A stretch of DNA of 64,000 nt, taken from JAJDXW01 sp965223775 (GTDB taxonomy: Bacteria > Pseudomonadota > Gammaproteobacteria > HK1). The notes under the pieces were generated by a model, which made no database searches, was not told the origin of the DNA, and saw only the letters and a list, made by a program, of their open reading frames with translations. The stretch is from positions 2,108,001 to 2,172,000 of the forward strand of contig OZ245021.1 of assembly GCA_965223775.1 (NCBI GenBank). Direction: 5' to 3'. A program made the translations under genes and the position numbers. This document shows positions 36,424-44,241 of the stretch, piece after piece. The first letter of the stretch is position 1, and each line of letters opens with the position of its first letter.

Positions 36424-37202
36424 TCGAAACGGGCCTCCTCGGCGCGGCGGGCGGCCGTCTCGAGTACGCCCGTTGGGGCGCGGGAGCGCGCGGGGGCCCG
36501 CCGCTCGTCCTGCTCCACGAAGGCCTTGGCTGCGTGAGCATGTGGCGGGACTGGCCGGGCGATCTCGCACGGCGGACCGGCCGCGAGGTCTTCGCATACA
36601 GCCGCTTCGGCTACGGCGAGTCGAGCCCGGCCGAGCTTCCGCGGCCGCTCGACTTCATGCACCGCGAGGCGCGGGAGGTCCTTCCCCGGGTGATCGAGGC
36701 AGCGGGCATCGACGAGGCGCCGGTCCTGGTCGGGCACAGCGACGGCGGGACCATCGCCCTGCTGTGCGCCGCGTTCGGGGAGGTTCCGCTCGCCGCGGTG
36801 GTGACCCTCGCCGCGCATGCGTTCAACGAGCCGCGCTGCATCGAGGGGATCGAGGCGGCGCGGGAGGCGTTCCGTCATGGGAAGCTTCGCGAGCGGCTCG
36901 CCCGGCACCACGGCGAACGCACCGACGACGCCTTCCGGGGCTGGTGCGACGCCTGGCTCGATCCGAGGTTCGAGCGCTGGAGCATCGAGGAGGAGGTCGC
37001 GCGGGTGAACGTGCCGCTGCTCATCGTGCAGGGCTGCGACGACGCCTACGGGACCCTGCGCCAGGTCGAAGTCATCGCGGACCGGGTCGCCGGACCCTGC
37101 CGGACCCTGGTACTGGACGATTGCGGTCATTCTCCCCACCGGGACCGGACGCGGGCGACGACCGAGGCGATCGTCCGCTTCGTCGAAGGTCCGGGGCAGT
37201 AG
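36420..37202 (+). CDS. alpha/beta hydrolase of the benzoyl-CoA cluster
   Basis: This 260-residue alpha/beta hydrolase has LVLLHEGLGCVSMWRDWP, the nucleophile elbow GHSDGG (about residue 105), an Asp in VQGCDDAYG and the catalytic His in DCGHSPHRD. Its GTG overlaps the stop of the benzoate-CoA ligase (GTGA), so the two are translationally coupled. Such hydrolases occur in other box clusters; hydrolysis of a CoA thioester or lactone by-product is plausible but unproven. Confidence 0.85.
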   Translation: MIETGLLGAAGGRLEYARWGAGARGGPPLVLLHEGLGCVSMWRDWPGDLARRTGREVFAYSRFGYGESSPAELPRPLDFMHREAREVLPRVIEAAGIDEAPVLVGHSDGGTIALLCAAFGEVPLAAVVTLAAHAFNEPRCIEGIEAAREAFRHGKLRERLARHHGERTDDAFRGWCDAWLDPRFERWSIEEEVARVNVPLLIVQGCDDAYGTLRQVEVIADRVAGPCRTLVLDDCGHSPHRDRTRATTEAIVRFVEGPGQ

Positions 37203-37223
37203 CGGCGGACCGGCGGACCGGCG

Positions 37224-38483
37224 ATGCGGACCCTGTACACGATCGTCCTCTACGCGATGATGCCGTACGTCTGGCTGCGCCTCGTGTGGCGGGCGCGGCG
37301 GGACCGGGGCTATCTTCGGCACGTCGGCGAACGGTTCGGGTTCGGCCCTTGCGCCGGCAAGGGGGGGATCCTGGTGCACGCGGTGTCGGTCGGCGAGGTC
37401 CAGGCCGCCCTTCCCCTGCTCGACGTCATGCTGGAGGAGGGCCGCGGGCCGGTCCTGCTCACCACGAGCACCCCGTCCGGGCGCCGGCGGGGCGAGTCCC
37501 TGTTCGCCGGGCGGGTGGCGCAACGCTACCTTCCGTGGGACCTGCCGGGGGCGATACGGCGGTTCCTCGCCCGCACCGCCCCGCGCGCGGTCATCGTGCT
37601 CGAGACGGAGCTCTGGCCCAACCTCATCCACGCCTGCACGGAGCGGTCGATTCCGCTCGTCTACGTCAACGCCCGGCTCTCGGAGCGGTCCGCGGCCGGC
37701 TACCGCCGTTTCCGGGGCCTGTTCGCACCGGCCCTCGCCCGAATCAATGCGATTGCGGCCCAGACCCGGGAGGACGCGGCACGGCTCGTCGCGACCGGGG
37801 CGCGCCCGGAACGGGTGGTGGTGACCGGGAATACGAAGCTCGATGTCGCGGTGCCGACGGCAATCCGCGAGAGCGGGCAGCTCCTGCGGCACCGGATCGG
37901 GGCGAGCCGCCGGGTCTGGATCGCGGCGAGCACCCACGAGGGCGAGGAGGAGATGGTGCTCGACGCGCTCTCCCGGGTGCGCGAGGAAGTGACCGGGTGC
38001 CGCCTAATCCTGGTGCCGAGGCACGTGGAGCGGGCGGGCCGCGTCGCGTCCCTCGTCCGGCGTCGCGGTTACTCGGTGTCGCTCCGGACCAATGGTTTCG
38101 ACGAGTCCGCTGACGTCCTGCTCGGCGATACGATGGGAGAGCTGCCCGTCTTCTACGCCGCATCCGACCTTGCGTTCGTCGGCGGGAGTCTCGTCGACAT
38201 CGGGGGGCACAATCTCCTGGAGCCGGCCGTGCTCGGCATTCCCGCGCTCGCCGGTCCCCACACGCGCAACTTCGCGGACCTCACCGCCTCGCTCCAGGCG
38301 GTCGGAGCGGTGCGGTTGGTATACGGAGCGGCAGACCTCGCCGGCACCGTCGTCGAGCTCCTGCGGGACCCGAATCAGCGCCACCGGATGGGGGAGGAGG
38401 GCAGGGGGTTCGTGCTCTCGAACCGCGGCGCCCGGGAACGGACCATGGCCGTCATCGATCGGCTGCTCGAGGCGTCGGCCTGA
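37224..38483 (+). CDS. waaA: 3-deoxy-D-manno-octulosonic acid transferase WaaA
   Basis: WaaA adds Kdo to lipid A precursors at the inner membrane. The 419-residue GT30 enzyme has an N-terminal membrane anchor (TLYTIVLYAMMPYVWLRLVW), the catalytic Glu in HAVSVGEVQAALPL, ETELWPNL, VYVNARLSERS and the donor-binding GGSLVDIGGHNLLEP. It shows that the organism makes Kdo-containing lipopolysaccharide. It begins 21 bases after the hydrolase. Confidence 0.94.
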   Translation: MRTLYTIVLYAMMPYVWLRLVWRARRDRGYLRHVGERFGFGPCAGKGGILVHAVSVGEVQAALPLLDVMLEEGRGPVLLTTSTPSGRRRGESLFAGRVAQRYLPWDLPGAIRRFLARTAPRAVIVLETELWPNLIHACTERSIPLVYVNARLSERSAAGYRRFRGLFAPALARINAIAAQTREDAARLVATGARPERVVVTGNTKLDVAVPTAIRESGQLLRHRIGASRRVWIAASTHEGEEEMVLDALSRVREEVTGCRLILVPRHVERAGRVASLVRRRGYSVSLRTNGFDESADVLLGDTMGELPVFYAASDLAFVGGSLVDIGGHNLLEPAVLGIPALAGPHTRNFADLTASLQAVGAVRLVYGAADLAGTVVELLRDPNQRHRMGEEGRGFVLSNRGARERTMAVIDRLLEASA

Positions 38484-38499
38484 AGGGCGGGAGGACTCC

Positions 38500-39243
38500 A
38501 TGCACACGCTCGTTCTGCTCCGCCACGGCGAGAGCACCTGGAACCTCGCCAACCGTTTCTCGGGGTGGACCGACGTGGACCTGACGGAAGCCGGCCGGGC
38601 CCAGGCGCGGGCGGCCGGGGCGCGGCTTCGCGACGGCGGGTTCGAGTTCGACGTGGCCTATACGTCGGTGCTCAAGCGCGCGATCCGCACCCTCTGGATC
38701 GCGCTCGACGAGATGGACCGGATGTGGGTCCCGGTGCAGCGCGACTGGCGCCTGAACGAACGCCACTATGGCGCCCTGCAGGGGCTGAACAAGGCGCAGA
38801 CGGCGGCCCGCTACGGCGAGGACCAGGTCCTGCGGTGGCGCCGAAGCTACGACGAGCCGCCGCCCGCGCTCGATTCGGACGACGAGCGGCACCCGGCGAG
38901 GGATGCGCGATACGCCGGGGTCCCGAACCTGCCCCGCACCGAGTGCCTCAAGGACACCGTGGAACGCATGATGCCGCTCTGGGACGGCACGATCGCGCCG
39001 CGGGTTCGGGCCGGGGAGCGGGTCCTGGTGTGTGCGCACGGCAATTCGCTGCGCGCCCTCGTGAAGCACCTCGGGGGGATTTCGGAGAAGGAGATTCTCG
39101 GGGTGAACATTCCGACCGGGGTGCCGCTCGTGTACGAGCTCGATGCCGGGCTTCGCGAGCTCGGACACCGCTACCTCGGCGATCCGGCCGAGGTCGAGGC
39201 GGCCATGCGGTCGGTCGCGGAGCAGGGGAGGGCGGCGAGGTGA
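38500..39243 (+). CDS. gpmA: 2,3-bisphosphoglycerate-dependent phosphoglycerate mutase
   Basis: This enzyme interconverts 3- and 2-phosphoglycerate. The 247-residue dPGM has the phospho-His motif LLRHGESTWN, the RFSGWTDVDLT loop, LNERHYGALQGLNK and the second His in CAHGNSLRALVKHLGG. The ATG at 38500 has GGGAGGA upstream. The C-terminal stop overlaps the next start as GTGA, coupling it to the CsaA-like gene. Confidence 0.95.
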   Translation: MHTLVLLRHGESTWNLANRFSGWTDVDLTEAGRAQARAAGARLRDGGFEFDVAYTSVLKRAIRTLWIALDEMDRMWVPVQRDWRLNERHYGALQGLNKAQTAARYGEDQVLRWRRSYDEPPPALDSDDERHPARDARYAGVPNLPRTECLKDTVERMMPLWDGTIAPRVRAGERVLVCAHGNSLRALVKHLGGISEKEILGVNIPTGVPLVYELDAGLRELGHRYLGDPAEVEAAMRSVAEQGRAAR

Positions 39244-39662
39244 CGGACCCGAGGGGCGAGATGGTGCCGGAGGTGACGGGCGAGGTGCCGGAAGTGACGG
39301 GCGCGGTGCCGGAGGTGACGGGCGCGGTGCCGGAGGTGACCTTCGAGGAGTTCCAGCGGATCCGGATCCATGCCGGCACCGTCGTCGAGGCGGCTTCGAA
39401 CCCGCGGGCGAGGGTCCCCGCCTACGTCCTGCGGATCGACTTCGGCCCGCTCGGGATGCGGACGACCTCGGCCCAGCTCACCCGGAACTACACGCCCGAA
39501 GAGCTTGTCGGCCGCCAGGTGGTGGCCGTGCTGAACTTCCCGTCGAAGCGGATCGCGGGGATCAAGTCCGAGGTCCTGGTGCTCGGCACCGTGAGCGACG
39601 AGGAAGGCGTGGTCCTCCTCCACCCGACGTTCCCGGTCGCGAACGGCACCCTCGTCGCCTGA
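39240..39662 (+). CDS. CsaA-like tRNA-binding-domain protein with N-terminal repeats
   Basis: The C-terminal 105 or so residues form an OB-fold tRNA-binding domain like CsaA: FEEFQRIRIHAGTVVEA, VLRIDFGPLGMRTTSAQLT, QVVAVLNFPSKRIAGIKSEV. CsaA is reported to have chaperone-like activity and binds tRNA elbows. Before it lie four 7-residue repeats (VPEVTGA/E), absent from ordinary CsaA of about 110 residues. The GTG at 39240 overlaps the gpmA stop; an ATG at 39261 sits at the start of the repeats and is an equally possible start. Confidence 0.85.
   Translation: MTDPRGEMVPEVTGEVPEVTGAVPEVTGAVPEVTFEEFQRIRIHAGTVVEAASNPRARVPAYVLRIDFGPLGMRTTSAQLTRNYTPEELVGRQVVAVLNFPSKRIAGIKSEVLVLGTVSDEEGVVLLHPTFPVANGTLVA
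39264..39347 (+). repeat. four tandem 21-bp units in the CsaA-like gene
   Basis: Four nearly identical 21-base units encode VPEVTGE, VPEVTGA, VPEVTGA and VPEVTFE. The unit is a multiple of three, so copy number can change without loss of frame. Confidence 0.8.
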
Positions 39663-39685
39663 CCGGCACCCCTGGCCTGACCGGC

Positions 39686-39704
39686 ACCCTTTCGGCGAAA
39701 GGGT
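39686..39704 (+). terminator. GC hairpin after the gpmA-csaA unit
   Basis: Accctttc and gaaagggt form a perfect 8-bp stem with a 3-base loop, 24 bases after the stop of the CsaA-like gene. There is no T tract, so this is a weak terminator call. It follows a repeated ggcctgaccggcaccc. Confidence 0.4.
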
Positions 39705-39897
39705 CGCGCGGCGCTTGGCGTCCCGCAACGAGTGCGAGGCAGCCGCCGTTCACCGGCGCCCGCGCGGGTGATGGGGCGGCGGGTCTGAGAGCGCTTCGAA
39801 CTTCGGTGAGATCGGGCAGCTCACCGGCAATCGCAGGGCACATCGGCGAGAATCCCCGGGGTGGGATCGCGCATGCATTCTGGCCCGCTGCCCCGGC

Positions 39898-39943
39898 GTA
39901 GCCGGCGCCCGCAGGCGCTGCGTCCGCGGGGCGCACCGGCTAC
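39898..39943. repeat. REP-like palindrome
   Basis: The 46-base segment begins gtagccgg and ends ccggctac, with an inner cccgc/gcggg pair, forming one long imperfect hairpin. It lies in a 328-base gap between the CsaA-like gene and a decayed barrel gene, in which I see no other gene. Confidence 0.55.
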
Positions 39944-39990
39944 ATCGGTGACATTCGGCAAGGGGAGGAGGGGCCGCCGGACGGGGCCGC

Positions 39991-40323
39991 CTACCATCGC
40001 ACGGTCAGCCGGAACTGCACCCCGTGCTCGGGCGCATCGTCGTTCGCCGGCTCGCTGCGCGTGCCGTCGAGGCTCATCGCGAGGTGCGGCGCGAGCGACC
40101 CACGCGCGCCCGCGCGCCATGTCCGGTTGCCCGAGTCCTCGTGCGCGACGAGGGTGCGCGCGTTCGCCTCCACCGTCAGCCCCGAGCCCACGTCGGCAAA
40201 GCGGATGCGCCCGCCGACCTCGACCCCGGTGCCGGTCTCCGCGTCGCCGCCGTCGTGCCGCAGGCCCAGGTCCAGCGCGACCCATTGAGCGGTTCCGTTG
40301 CTTGCGAAGAGTCGCTGTGCCAC
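39991..40323 (-). pseudogene. C-terminal fragment of an outer-membrane beta-barrel protein
   Basis: The 110-codon minus-strand frame reads as barrel strands: WVALDLGLRHDGGDAETGTG, GLTVEANARTLVAHEDSG and a final FRLTVRW with the terminal aromatic typical of outer-membrane insertion. It lacks a signal peptide, a passenger domain and most strands. After AHEDSG the next 100 or so residues of a full barrel seem to be missing, since the text jumps to NRTWRAGARGSLAPHLAMS. Comparison with the second fragment at 41822 supports an internal deletion. Confidence 0.6.
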
Positions 40324-40350
40324 GATGCGTCAACAAATTCGGAGACTGCC

Positions 40351-40545
40351 ATGGCCGTTCCGGAAGAGCGCAACAAAATGCCGCCGAACGATCCGAAGGC
40401 CGCGGGAAACCGGCTGACGCGGGCGGGCTTGTCCCCGACCGTGGAAAAAATGTTCGGTGCCCTCGTCGACAGATCCGACGAGTCCAGGGAGGACACGTCT
40501 TCGGAGTCGGAAGCACTGCGTACGAAGCGGCTCGGTGCCGCCTGA
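40351..40545 (+). CDS. small acidic/basic protein upstream of a PIN gene, possible antitoxin
   Basis: A 64-residue polar protein starts AVPEERNKMPPNDPKAAGNR and contains SPTVEKMFGALVDRSDES and a charged end. It ends 37 bases before the PIN-domain gene, the place and size expected of an antitoxin. It has no recognised DNA-binding motif, so the antitoxin role is inferred from position only. Confidence 0.45.
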   Translation: MAVPEERNKMPPNDPKAAGNRLTRAGLSPTVEKMFGALVDRSDESREDTSSESEALRTKRLGAA

Positions 40546-40582
40546 CCTTCATGCCCGTCTTCGGCGCGGTGAGACTTTCGGC

Positions 40583-41155
40583 GTGCTGTTCGATGCCAAT
40601 GTTCTACTCGATGTCTTCCTCCAGAGGGCGAACGCGTATCCGGCAGCGCGCGCCCTGACCTTCGCCGAATCCGATGCCGTCAAAGGCTATGTGTGCGCAT
40701 CCGCCTTCGGCGTGATCTGCCACCATGGTGCGGCGTCCGGACCTGGCAGAAGCGGGCGCGAACGGCGACTTGCGGACGAAATCATGCGGTTTCTTCAAGT
40801 TCTGCCCTTGATGGAGGAAGTGCTTACCGCCGCCCTGGGTTACGAACTCCTGTCCTTCGAAGACGCACAGGTTGCGGCTGCGGGCGACCTCGCGGGCGTC
40901 GACGCGATACTCACCAACGATGGCGACTTCATCCGGGGGCACGACTCTGCATGCACGCCACGGGACTTGATCTTCGGTCTCGAAGAGCATTTGGGCGGCC
41001 AATACACGTGCCGCGTCGTCAGGATCTCTTCGGAAGGAGCCTTCCGCGTCGAGATTTCGGGCCCTGCGGGTGGTTGGCGTCAGACATTGCCGCTGGCAGG
41101 CTTCCCCTCCCAGGAAGAGGCGGAGCGTGTTGCGGGGATATGGCAAGAAGAATGA
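40583..41155 (+). CDS. PIN-domain protein with C-terminal extension
   Basis: The N-terminus VLFDANVLLDVFLQR is the first PIN strand with its catalytic Asp (residue 4). Further acidic residues appear in SFEDAQVAAAGDLAGVDAILTNDGDF, read as DA near the fourth helix and ND after the third strand. VapC-type PIN proteins cleave RNA. The GTG at 40583 is the most likely start because it places the Asp strand at residues 1-10; no ATG is available. The frame continues about 55 residues past the PIN core (QYTCRVVRISSEGAF, then GFPSQEEAERVAGIW), which looks like a small added domain. Confidence 0.65.
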   Translation: MLFDANVLLDVFLQRANAYPAARALTFAESDAVKGYVCASAFGVICHHGAASGPGRSGRERRLADEIMRFLQVLPLMEEVLTAALGYELLSFEDAQVAAAGDLAGVDAILTNDGDFIRGHDSACTPRDLIFGLEEHLGGQYTCRVVRISSEGAFRVEISGPAGGWRQTLPLAGFPSQEEAERVAGIWQEE

Positions 41156-41159
41156 TGCG

Positions 41160-41396
41160 TCACGGCTTTCCGCCAGCCGCAAACAGCCCCAGCACCGACA
41201 GCACCGCCGATCCGACTGTTTCCGGATCCAGGTCATCCCGGCCGGGATTCAACGCAGCAATCCGTTGGGTTTCCCTCTCCGCGATCCTCATCGCGGTTTC
41301 AAGGCTCATGTTCACTTCGACCGTCACGCACGACTCGCTGGGACTGCCCATGTGAACAATCCACCGATTCTCCCCAACGCTCTCGACTGTTGCCAT
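41160..41396 (-). CDS. small conserved-looking protein, unknown function
   Basis: This 78-residue minus-strand frame converges on the PIN gene with 4 bases between stops. It starts MATVESVGENRWIVHMGSP and continues with TVEVNMSLETAMRIAERETQ, a plausible beta-strand and helix pattern. No Shine-Dalgarno is evident and no family was recognised. It could be an independent small gene in the accessory region. Confidence 0.4.
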   Translation of the reverse strand: MATVESVGENRWIVHMGSPSESCVTVEVNMSLETAMRIAERETQRIAALNPGRDDLDPETVGSAVLSVLGLFAAGGKP

Positions 41397-41821
41397 TCGA
41401 ACGGACTCTGATTCGACGCCTGCTAACGGTAGAGTTCGGGCGTTCCTGATGTCAACCGGTGAGCCCCGACGGTGAATTCTCGGGCCGTTTTCGCCGAAGT
41501 TGCCGCACGGCACGGAGCAACGGCAGGGAGGAACGCGGTGGAAGTCGAAGCAGACGCCGCGGCGGTAGGCCACGAGAGCGCACCGGCATCTGCGGTGAGC
41601 CTGCGCGGGGCGCCGTTCTCGGCTTGGCCGGGCTCGGAGAAGTCGCCGTCCCTGAAACAGCTCCCCGGCAGGCCGAAGCGGATCTCGACGGTGAACGCCG
41701 ACGGCCATGACCCCGTGCCGCCGCCCGGCACCGGCTGCGACGTAACGGACATCGCGCCGGAGGATGTGCGGCGCCCGCCGGCGTTGCGGGGGCCTCAGGG
41801 CCCCCGCGCGCCCCACGCCCC
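41397..41821. other. intergenic region of the accessory segment
   Basis: These 425 bases hold no convincing gene. Longer frames on both strands have irregular composition. The one structural element is a strong hairpin at 41786-41807. Confidence 0.4.
41786..41807 (-). terminator. strong GC hairpin after the barrel fragment
   Basis: Gcgggggcc and ggcccccgc pair around a short loop, 15 bases beyond the stop of the minus-strand barrel fragment at 41822. There is no T tract on the minus-strand side, but the stem is very stable. Confidence 0.45.
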
Positions 41822-42240
41822 CTACCAGCGCAAGACCCCGCGCAGCATCAGCCCGTGCTGAGGCGGCTCGTCGTCGTTGCCCGACTCGCGGCGGGTCCCT
41901 TCGAGGCCGAACGTCACGTCCGGCGCCACGTTCCAGCGCGCGCCGAGGCGCCACGCCCGCCCGCTACCGGCGAGCGAGAGGCCCGCATAGGGCGTCGCCA
42001 ACCCGAGACCCCGTGGCGCCCCGAGGCCATAGCCGAGCTCGCCCTCCAGACGGCTCTCCGCCTCGAACTCCCCGCCGGGCGCGAGGCCCGCCGCGTCGCG
42101 CGCCGACCACAGCCGGTCCACGCCGCTCGACGGCGTGCCCCACACCGGCGCGAGCACGAGCGAGAGGCCCCGCCCCGAGGCGCCGGGGTCGAGCCGCACC
42201 GAGCCGCCCGCGCCCCACTCCCGGTAGCCCGAGCGGTCGC
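41822..42240 (-). pseudogene. second C-terminal barrel fragment, truncated at a microsatellite
   Basis: The minus-strand frame shows SGYREWGAGGSVRLDPGASG, LSLVLAPVWGTPSSGVDRLW, LGLATPYAGLSLAGSGRAWR and a final MLRGVLRW ending in Trp, the C-terminal part of an autotransporter-like outer-membrane barrel. Upstream of SGYREWG the frame runs straight into the heptamer array at 42241-42471 and no passenger or signal peptide follows. It is the same family as the fragment at 39991: that fragment ends one segment with AHEDSG, where this one begins with RSGYREW. Confidence 0.6.
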
Positions 42241-42471
42241 GGCGCTCGGCGCTCGGCGCTCGGCGCTCGGCGCTCGGCGCTCGGCGCTCGGCGCTCGGCG
42301 CTCGGCGCTCGGCGCTCGGCGCTCGGCGCTCGGCGCTCGGCGCTCGGCGCTCGGCGCTCGGCGCTCGGCGCTCGGCGCTCGGCGCTCGGCGCTCGGCGCT
42401 CGGCGCTCGGCGCTCGGCGCTCGGCGCTCGGCGCTCGGCGCTCGGCGCTCGGCGCTCGGCGCTCGGCGCTC
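42241..42471. repeat. 33 perfect copies of the heptanucleotide ggcgctc
   Basis: From 42241 to 42471 the unit ggcgctc repeats 33 times without a single change (231 bases). Because 7 is not a multiple of 3, every frame reads the same 7-residue peptide repeat from three units: ALGARRS on the plus strand, APSAERR on the minus strand. Open frames through it on both strands are therefore an artefact of the repeat. It abuts the barrel fragment exactly. Confidence 0.97.
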
Positions 42472-43112
42472 TCAATTAAGGTTAAGGTTGAACAGACAGC
42501 TTCCCACCACTTCGCACAAATCAAGTCCATCGTCGAACCTCCTCTCGCACCCGCGCGGTCCGAACGGCGCCCCATGGCCTGTCCACGAGTCGTTGCGCTG
42601 CGGCCGCTCTTGGTGGGATAAGACAGGACATGTGCGGCCATGTCAAGACTGTGTGAATCTAACCTGCTGTAGATAAATATTTATTATCTATATGACAAAA
42701 TATTCGTTATCAAATGCACCACACACCGGCGCGGCCTTGCTCCACGGCCCGGGCGCCCGCCGGGCCTGCGCCGCGCTCAAATCGGGACCATTCCGTCGAA
42801 GCGGCGGGGCGCCGGCGGCGCCCCGTCCTTCGCCGCGCCGGGCGCGGCGGGTCGGCGGCCCAGCCAGTCGAGGGGGGCTGGCCGGACCGGCTTTCCCGGA
42901 CCGGTCACCGGCTCCGTCCGGCCGCGCGGCGCGGGCGGCGGTTCCCACTCATGCGAGCGGTCCCGCTGGCGGGCGAGGCCGGCTGTCCCGGGCCGATCCC
43001 GGCCCCGTCCGCCAGCGGCGGGGGCGCGGCCCGGTAGCCCATCGCGTGGGCGATGGCGGCGGCGGCGCCGCGGTGAGAAAATGGCGGCCGCGGAAGTGGA
43101 GAAGCAACAGGC
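42472..43112. other. intergenic region with an AT-rich palindromic island
   Basis: No gene is supported in these 641 bases. The segment 42669-42715 is strikingly AT-rich for this genome. It contains the inverted repeat TAGATAA/TTATCTA (42670-42676 and 42684-42690) around ATATTTA, which looks like a promoter or operator. The following 350 bases are extremely GC-rich. A minus-strand frame ending at 42688 and a plus-strand frame from 42692 were both judged unconvincing. Confidence 0.5.
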
Positions 43113-43340
43113 ATGGCAACCAGACCATGGCGGCGCCTTGCGCCACCGGACCCGGAAGAGCCGGATCCGGCCGACCCGGAACTCGAAGCCAATCTGCGCG
43201 CCCGACGGGCCGCCCAGGGCAGGGAATCGCGAAACCACGTCGAGGAACGCCCGACAGAAATCTGGACCCGCGAGCGCCAACGCCGGTTCGCAATCGAGAC
43301 CGGTGAGATCGAAGGCATCTATCGGCTGCGACGCGAGTCA
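43113..43340 (+). pseudogene. Fic-family protein, N-terminal fragment
   Basis: A start with an upstream GGAGAA opens MATRPWRRLAPPDPEEPD and runs to RERQRRFAIETGEIEGIYRL, the conserved helix that precedes the Fic core in many Fic/DOC AMP-transferases (IETG-IE-IY pattern). The frame then continues without the HPFxxGNGR motif or any other Fic core element. This is the stump of a Fic gene. Confidence 0.5.
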
Positions 43341-43383
43341 AAGGAGCGACTTGCCCGCGGACCGCAGGGAGTGCGAACGCACG

Positions 43384-43575
43384 ATGCGCGCGTGGTACGC
43401 CGAGACCTGGTACCCGCGGCCGGATCCGGCGGATCTCCACGAAGGCGAGGCGCAGCTTCAATACCTGCGCGTCAAGGCCCTCGGGTGCCGAAGAGCCGCG
43501 GACGCCTGCAGGCTTGCCGGCAAGGACCGCTGGCATGCGCTCATGCGGTGCCTGGTCATTGTCCGCAAGCGGTGA
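43384..43575 (+). CDS. short frame of unknown status after the Fic remnant
   Basis: A 63-residue frame starts MRAWYAETWYPRPDPADLHE and ends with RWHALMRCLVIVRKR. Its composition is protein-like, with aromatic and charged residues in a helical pattern, but no family was recognised. It may be a fragment of a larger gene, since it lies between remnants of Fic and LysR genes. Confidence 0.35.
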   Translation: MRAWYAETWYPRPDPADLHEGEAQLQYLRVKALGCRRAADACRLAGKDRWHALMRCLVIVRKR

Positions 43576-43723
43576 AGACGAGAGGCGCCGCGGAACCTCC
43601 GCGACCTCCACCTTGCATGCAGATGGCTACCTTCACGGGTTGGCTTGGCTCCCAACTCGCCCATCCGCCACAAATCACCGAGCGAATATTCCTTGAGCCA
43701 ATGGCCAGGTCGGGTGGAGTCGA

Positions 43724-43907
43724 GTCGGCGCAACGTCGTTCCTGCGCCAACCCGCTCGAAGAGGCGCCCGCCGAGCCGGCGCTCGATGCGCTCGATGACG
43801 CGGGTGAGCGCGGGCTGGGTCATGGCCAGCCTGTCGGCGGCCAGGGTGATGGTGCCCGCCTCGGCGACGGCGAGGAAGCGCGCGATGTCGCTCTTCTTGT
43901 CGAGCAT
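43724..43907 (-). pseudogene. LysR-family regulator, N-terminal stump
   Basis: The minus-strand frame starts with MLDKKSDIARFLAVAEAGTI and continues with AADRLAMTQPALTRVIERIE and LGGRLFERVG, the winged helix-turn-helix of a LysR regulator. After about 61 residues (TTLRR) the similarity ends abruptly, and no effector-binding domain follows. The remaining frame to 43458 is unrelated. Confidence 0.7.
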
Positions 43908-44241
43908 TGCGCCGTTCCCTACGGAAATGGGGCGGCCGGCCGCATGTCCTGTTCCCTTGCATTCGGAGCAACCGCCCCCGTCATTTGAACCGCTCCTGGG
44001 CGTTCGATACCTGCCCGCGTGCGCCGTTCCATGGGAGGGTCTGTCGTACAGGCGACACGGCGGCCGGGCGGTCGGGAATGCGGGTGCGGGGACGCGCGAG
44101 GCGCATGCGCGGCGGGCGCGGGGCGCTCGCTTTTGCGGGCGGAATCGTGTTACCTAGCCCTGAAATCCTCGCCAGCCTTCTCGGTTGGTGAGGTTTCCGG
44201 GCAAAGCTGCGGTTTCTCGTGGTGCGAGACCGGGACTGGGG

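Noticed and set aside
42241..42471. SALGARR / APSAERR peptide repeats as a repeat protein, or a CRISPR array
   Set aside because: The 7-base unit leaves all six frames open, so the open frame is no evidence of coding. There are no spacers, so it is not a CRISPR array.
42688..42948. 86-codon minus-strand gene ending GAFDNEYFVI
   Set aside because: Only the last 15 or so residues look protein-like; the rest is Arg/Pro/Ala shadow composition with no family.
44100..44241. LexA operator upstream of lexA
   Set aside because: No CTGT-N8-ACAG or close palindrome was found by eye.
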